64,000 bases of DNA from Acridotheres tristis (Eukaryota > Chordata > Aves > Passeriformes > Sturnidae), in assembly GCA_037013685.1 (NCBI GenBank), contig CM072885.1:28371442-28435441 (forward strand), read 5' to 3'. The number at the start of each line of letters is the position of its first letter. Positions within the stretch are counted from its first letter, which is position 1. The notes under the pieces were generated by a model. The model was given only the letters and a program-made list of their open reading frames with translations. It was not told the origin of the DNA and did not search any database. Positions 63,266 through 64,000 of the stretch are shown in pieces. The position numbers were made by a program, and so were the translations under genes.

Positions 63266-63790
63266 TGATGTAAAAGGCAGCTAAAGGTTCTTGCATGCAT
63301 ATTCAGTGGCTATACCAGGATTTGAATCCCTGTAACTCTACAAGGAAGCAGAATCCTTTCCATACAAATAACATAAGAATATTGGCCATTTCAGTCATAA
63401 TCAGGGGCAGATGAAAGCAGGAAACATACCTCTTTAATGATCTATTCATGCTGCTGTGCAGAAAGTATAAGAGAAAGATGGCCTGCAGACAGTGATATAA
63501 GGGCTCTGTGATGGACAAGTTTTGCACTACACAGTTTAGGTTAGCCTTTGATTCATTTATATACCGTTAAAAAATGTACATTTATACAAATCCTTCAAAC
63601 TACTAATCACTTATAATCTGAGCTTTGTAAAATGGGTCCTTTTATTTTACCACAGCTTTGCCTTAAAAATCCTCATCTCTTTTCCAGTGAAGCTGTGCTA
63701 TCAATTGTTTTGTGGTAAACACAAGCACTTATTTTACAGAAAATAGGATAGATGAAAGCACTGAAGTGCCATGGTGATGAACAACATAAA
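63266..63790. other. Unique DNA, no gene recognised
   Basis: About 0.5 kb of AT-rich non-coding sequence between two LTRs. An open frame of 74 codons on the minus strand has no recognised similarity. Confidence 0.45.
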
Positions 63791-63795
63791 GGAAT

Positions 63796-64000
63796 TGTTG
63801 GGGGTTAAATTTTTCCCTTTTCTTTCTGTGGAATTTTTCCCATTGTGATGCTAAGTATTTGTGGCTACACCCTAGCTCAGATAGCTAGTAACAGTTTCTC
63901 TCGCAGGGGTGTGGGGAGAGGGGGAACATCGGAAAAGGAGAGATGGGGGCAGCTGCCTGCTCTCTCGCTCGCTCCCTTGTGGAGTCAGAGGAAGGCGGCC
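63796..64000 (+). mobile_element. Start of another ERV-L-like LTR, cut by window end
   Basis: Begins TGTTGGGGG and follows the 5' part of the LTRs at 45485 and 60757 (TTTCCCTTTTCTTTCTGTGG, then ATGCTAAGTATTTGTGGC, TCTCTCGCAGGGG and CGGAAAAGG). The five bases before it, GGAAT, would be its target copy. Only about 205 bp lie in the window, so I cannot tell whether it is a solo LTR or the 5' end of a provirus. Confidence 0.88.

Overview
The window looks like a gene-poor, AT-rich stretch of an avian nuclear genome, probably a songbird or another neoavian (inference). The evidence is many fragments of CR1 LINEs with the typical bird CR1 3' tail, together with solo LTRs of several endogenous-retrovirus (ERV) families. 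I find no convincing host protein-coding exon, tRNA or rRNA gene. Almost every short open frame is chance or lies in a repeat.

The main object is a complete, envelope-less ERV at 1968-8746 on the + strand. Its 721 and 709 bp LTRs are closely similar and flanked by a near-perfect 5-bp target duplication. A tRNA-Lys-type primer binding site is followed by an open gag (from ATG 2791) and an open protease/RT/RNase H/integrase frame ending at 7929. Gag and pol share one reading frame and are separated by a single TAG at 4744. That TAG lies inside a perfect 9-bp hairpin, and an alternative stem-loop or pseudoknot starts 8 nt after it, which suggests stop-codon readthrough. All catalytic residues of protease, RT, RNase H and integrase are visible. 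Gag is unusual: a hydrophobic, membrane-like N-terminus, a 39-bp tandem repeat coding a Pro/Glu-rich linker, and no zinc knuckle. The pol sequence suggests the ERV-L (class III) group.

Layout: solo LTR on the minus strand (282-980); full ERV (1968-8746); unique DNA; CR1 on the minus strand split by an LTR-like insertion (13025-14565); class II-like solo LTR (17406-17930); internally deleted CR1 (19035-19700); old CR1 (23000-23770); long unique AT-rich DNA with simple repeats to 38.8 kb; solo LTR (38875-39515) of the same family as the first; CR1 pieces at 42, 47, 49, 52 and 54.7 kb; ERV-L-type solo LTRs at 45485-46175 and 60757-61468; a gamma-type solo LTR at 62764-63261; and the start of another ERV-L-type LTR at 63796, cut by the window end.

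Two observations deserve most attention. One is the structured gag-pol stop. The other is a 197-bp block that is identical between the two ERV-L-type solo LTRs 15 kb apart, although both flanks of the same LTRs have clearly diverged; this points to gene conversion or an assembly artefact.
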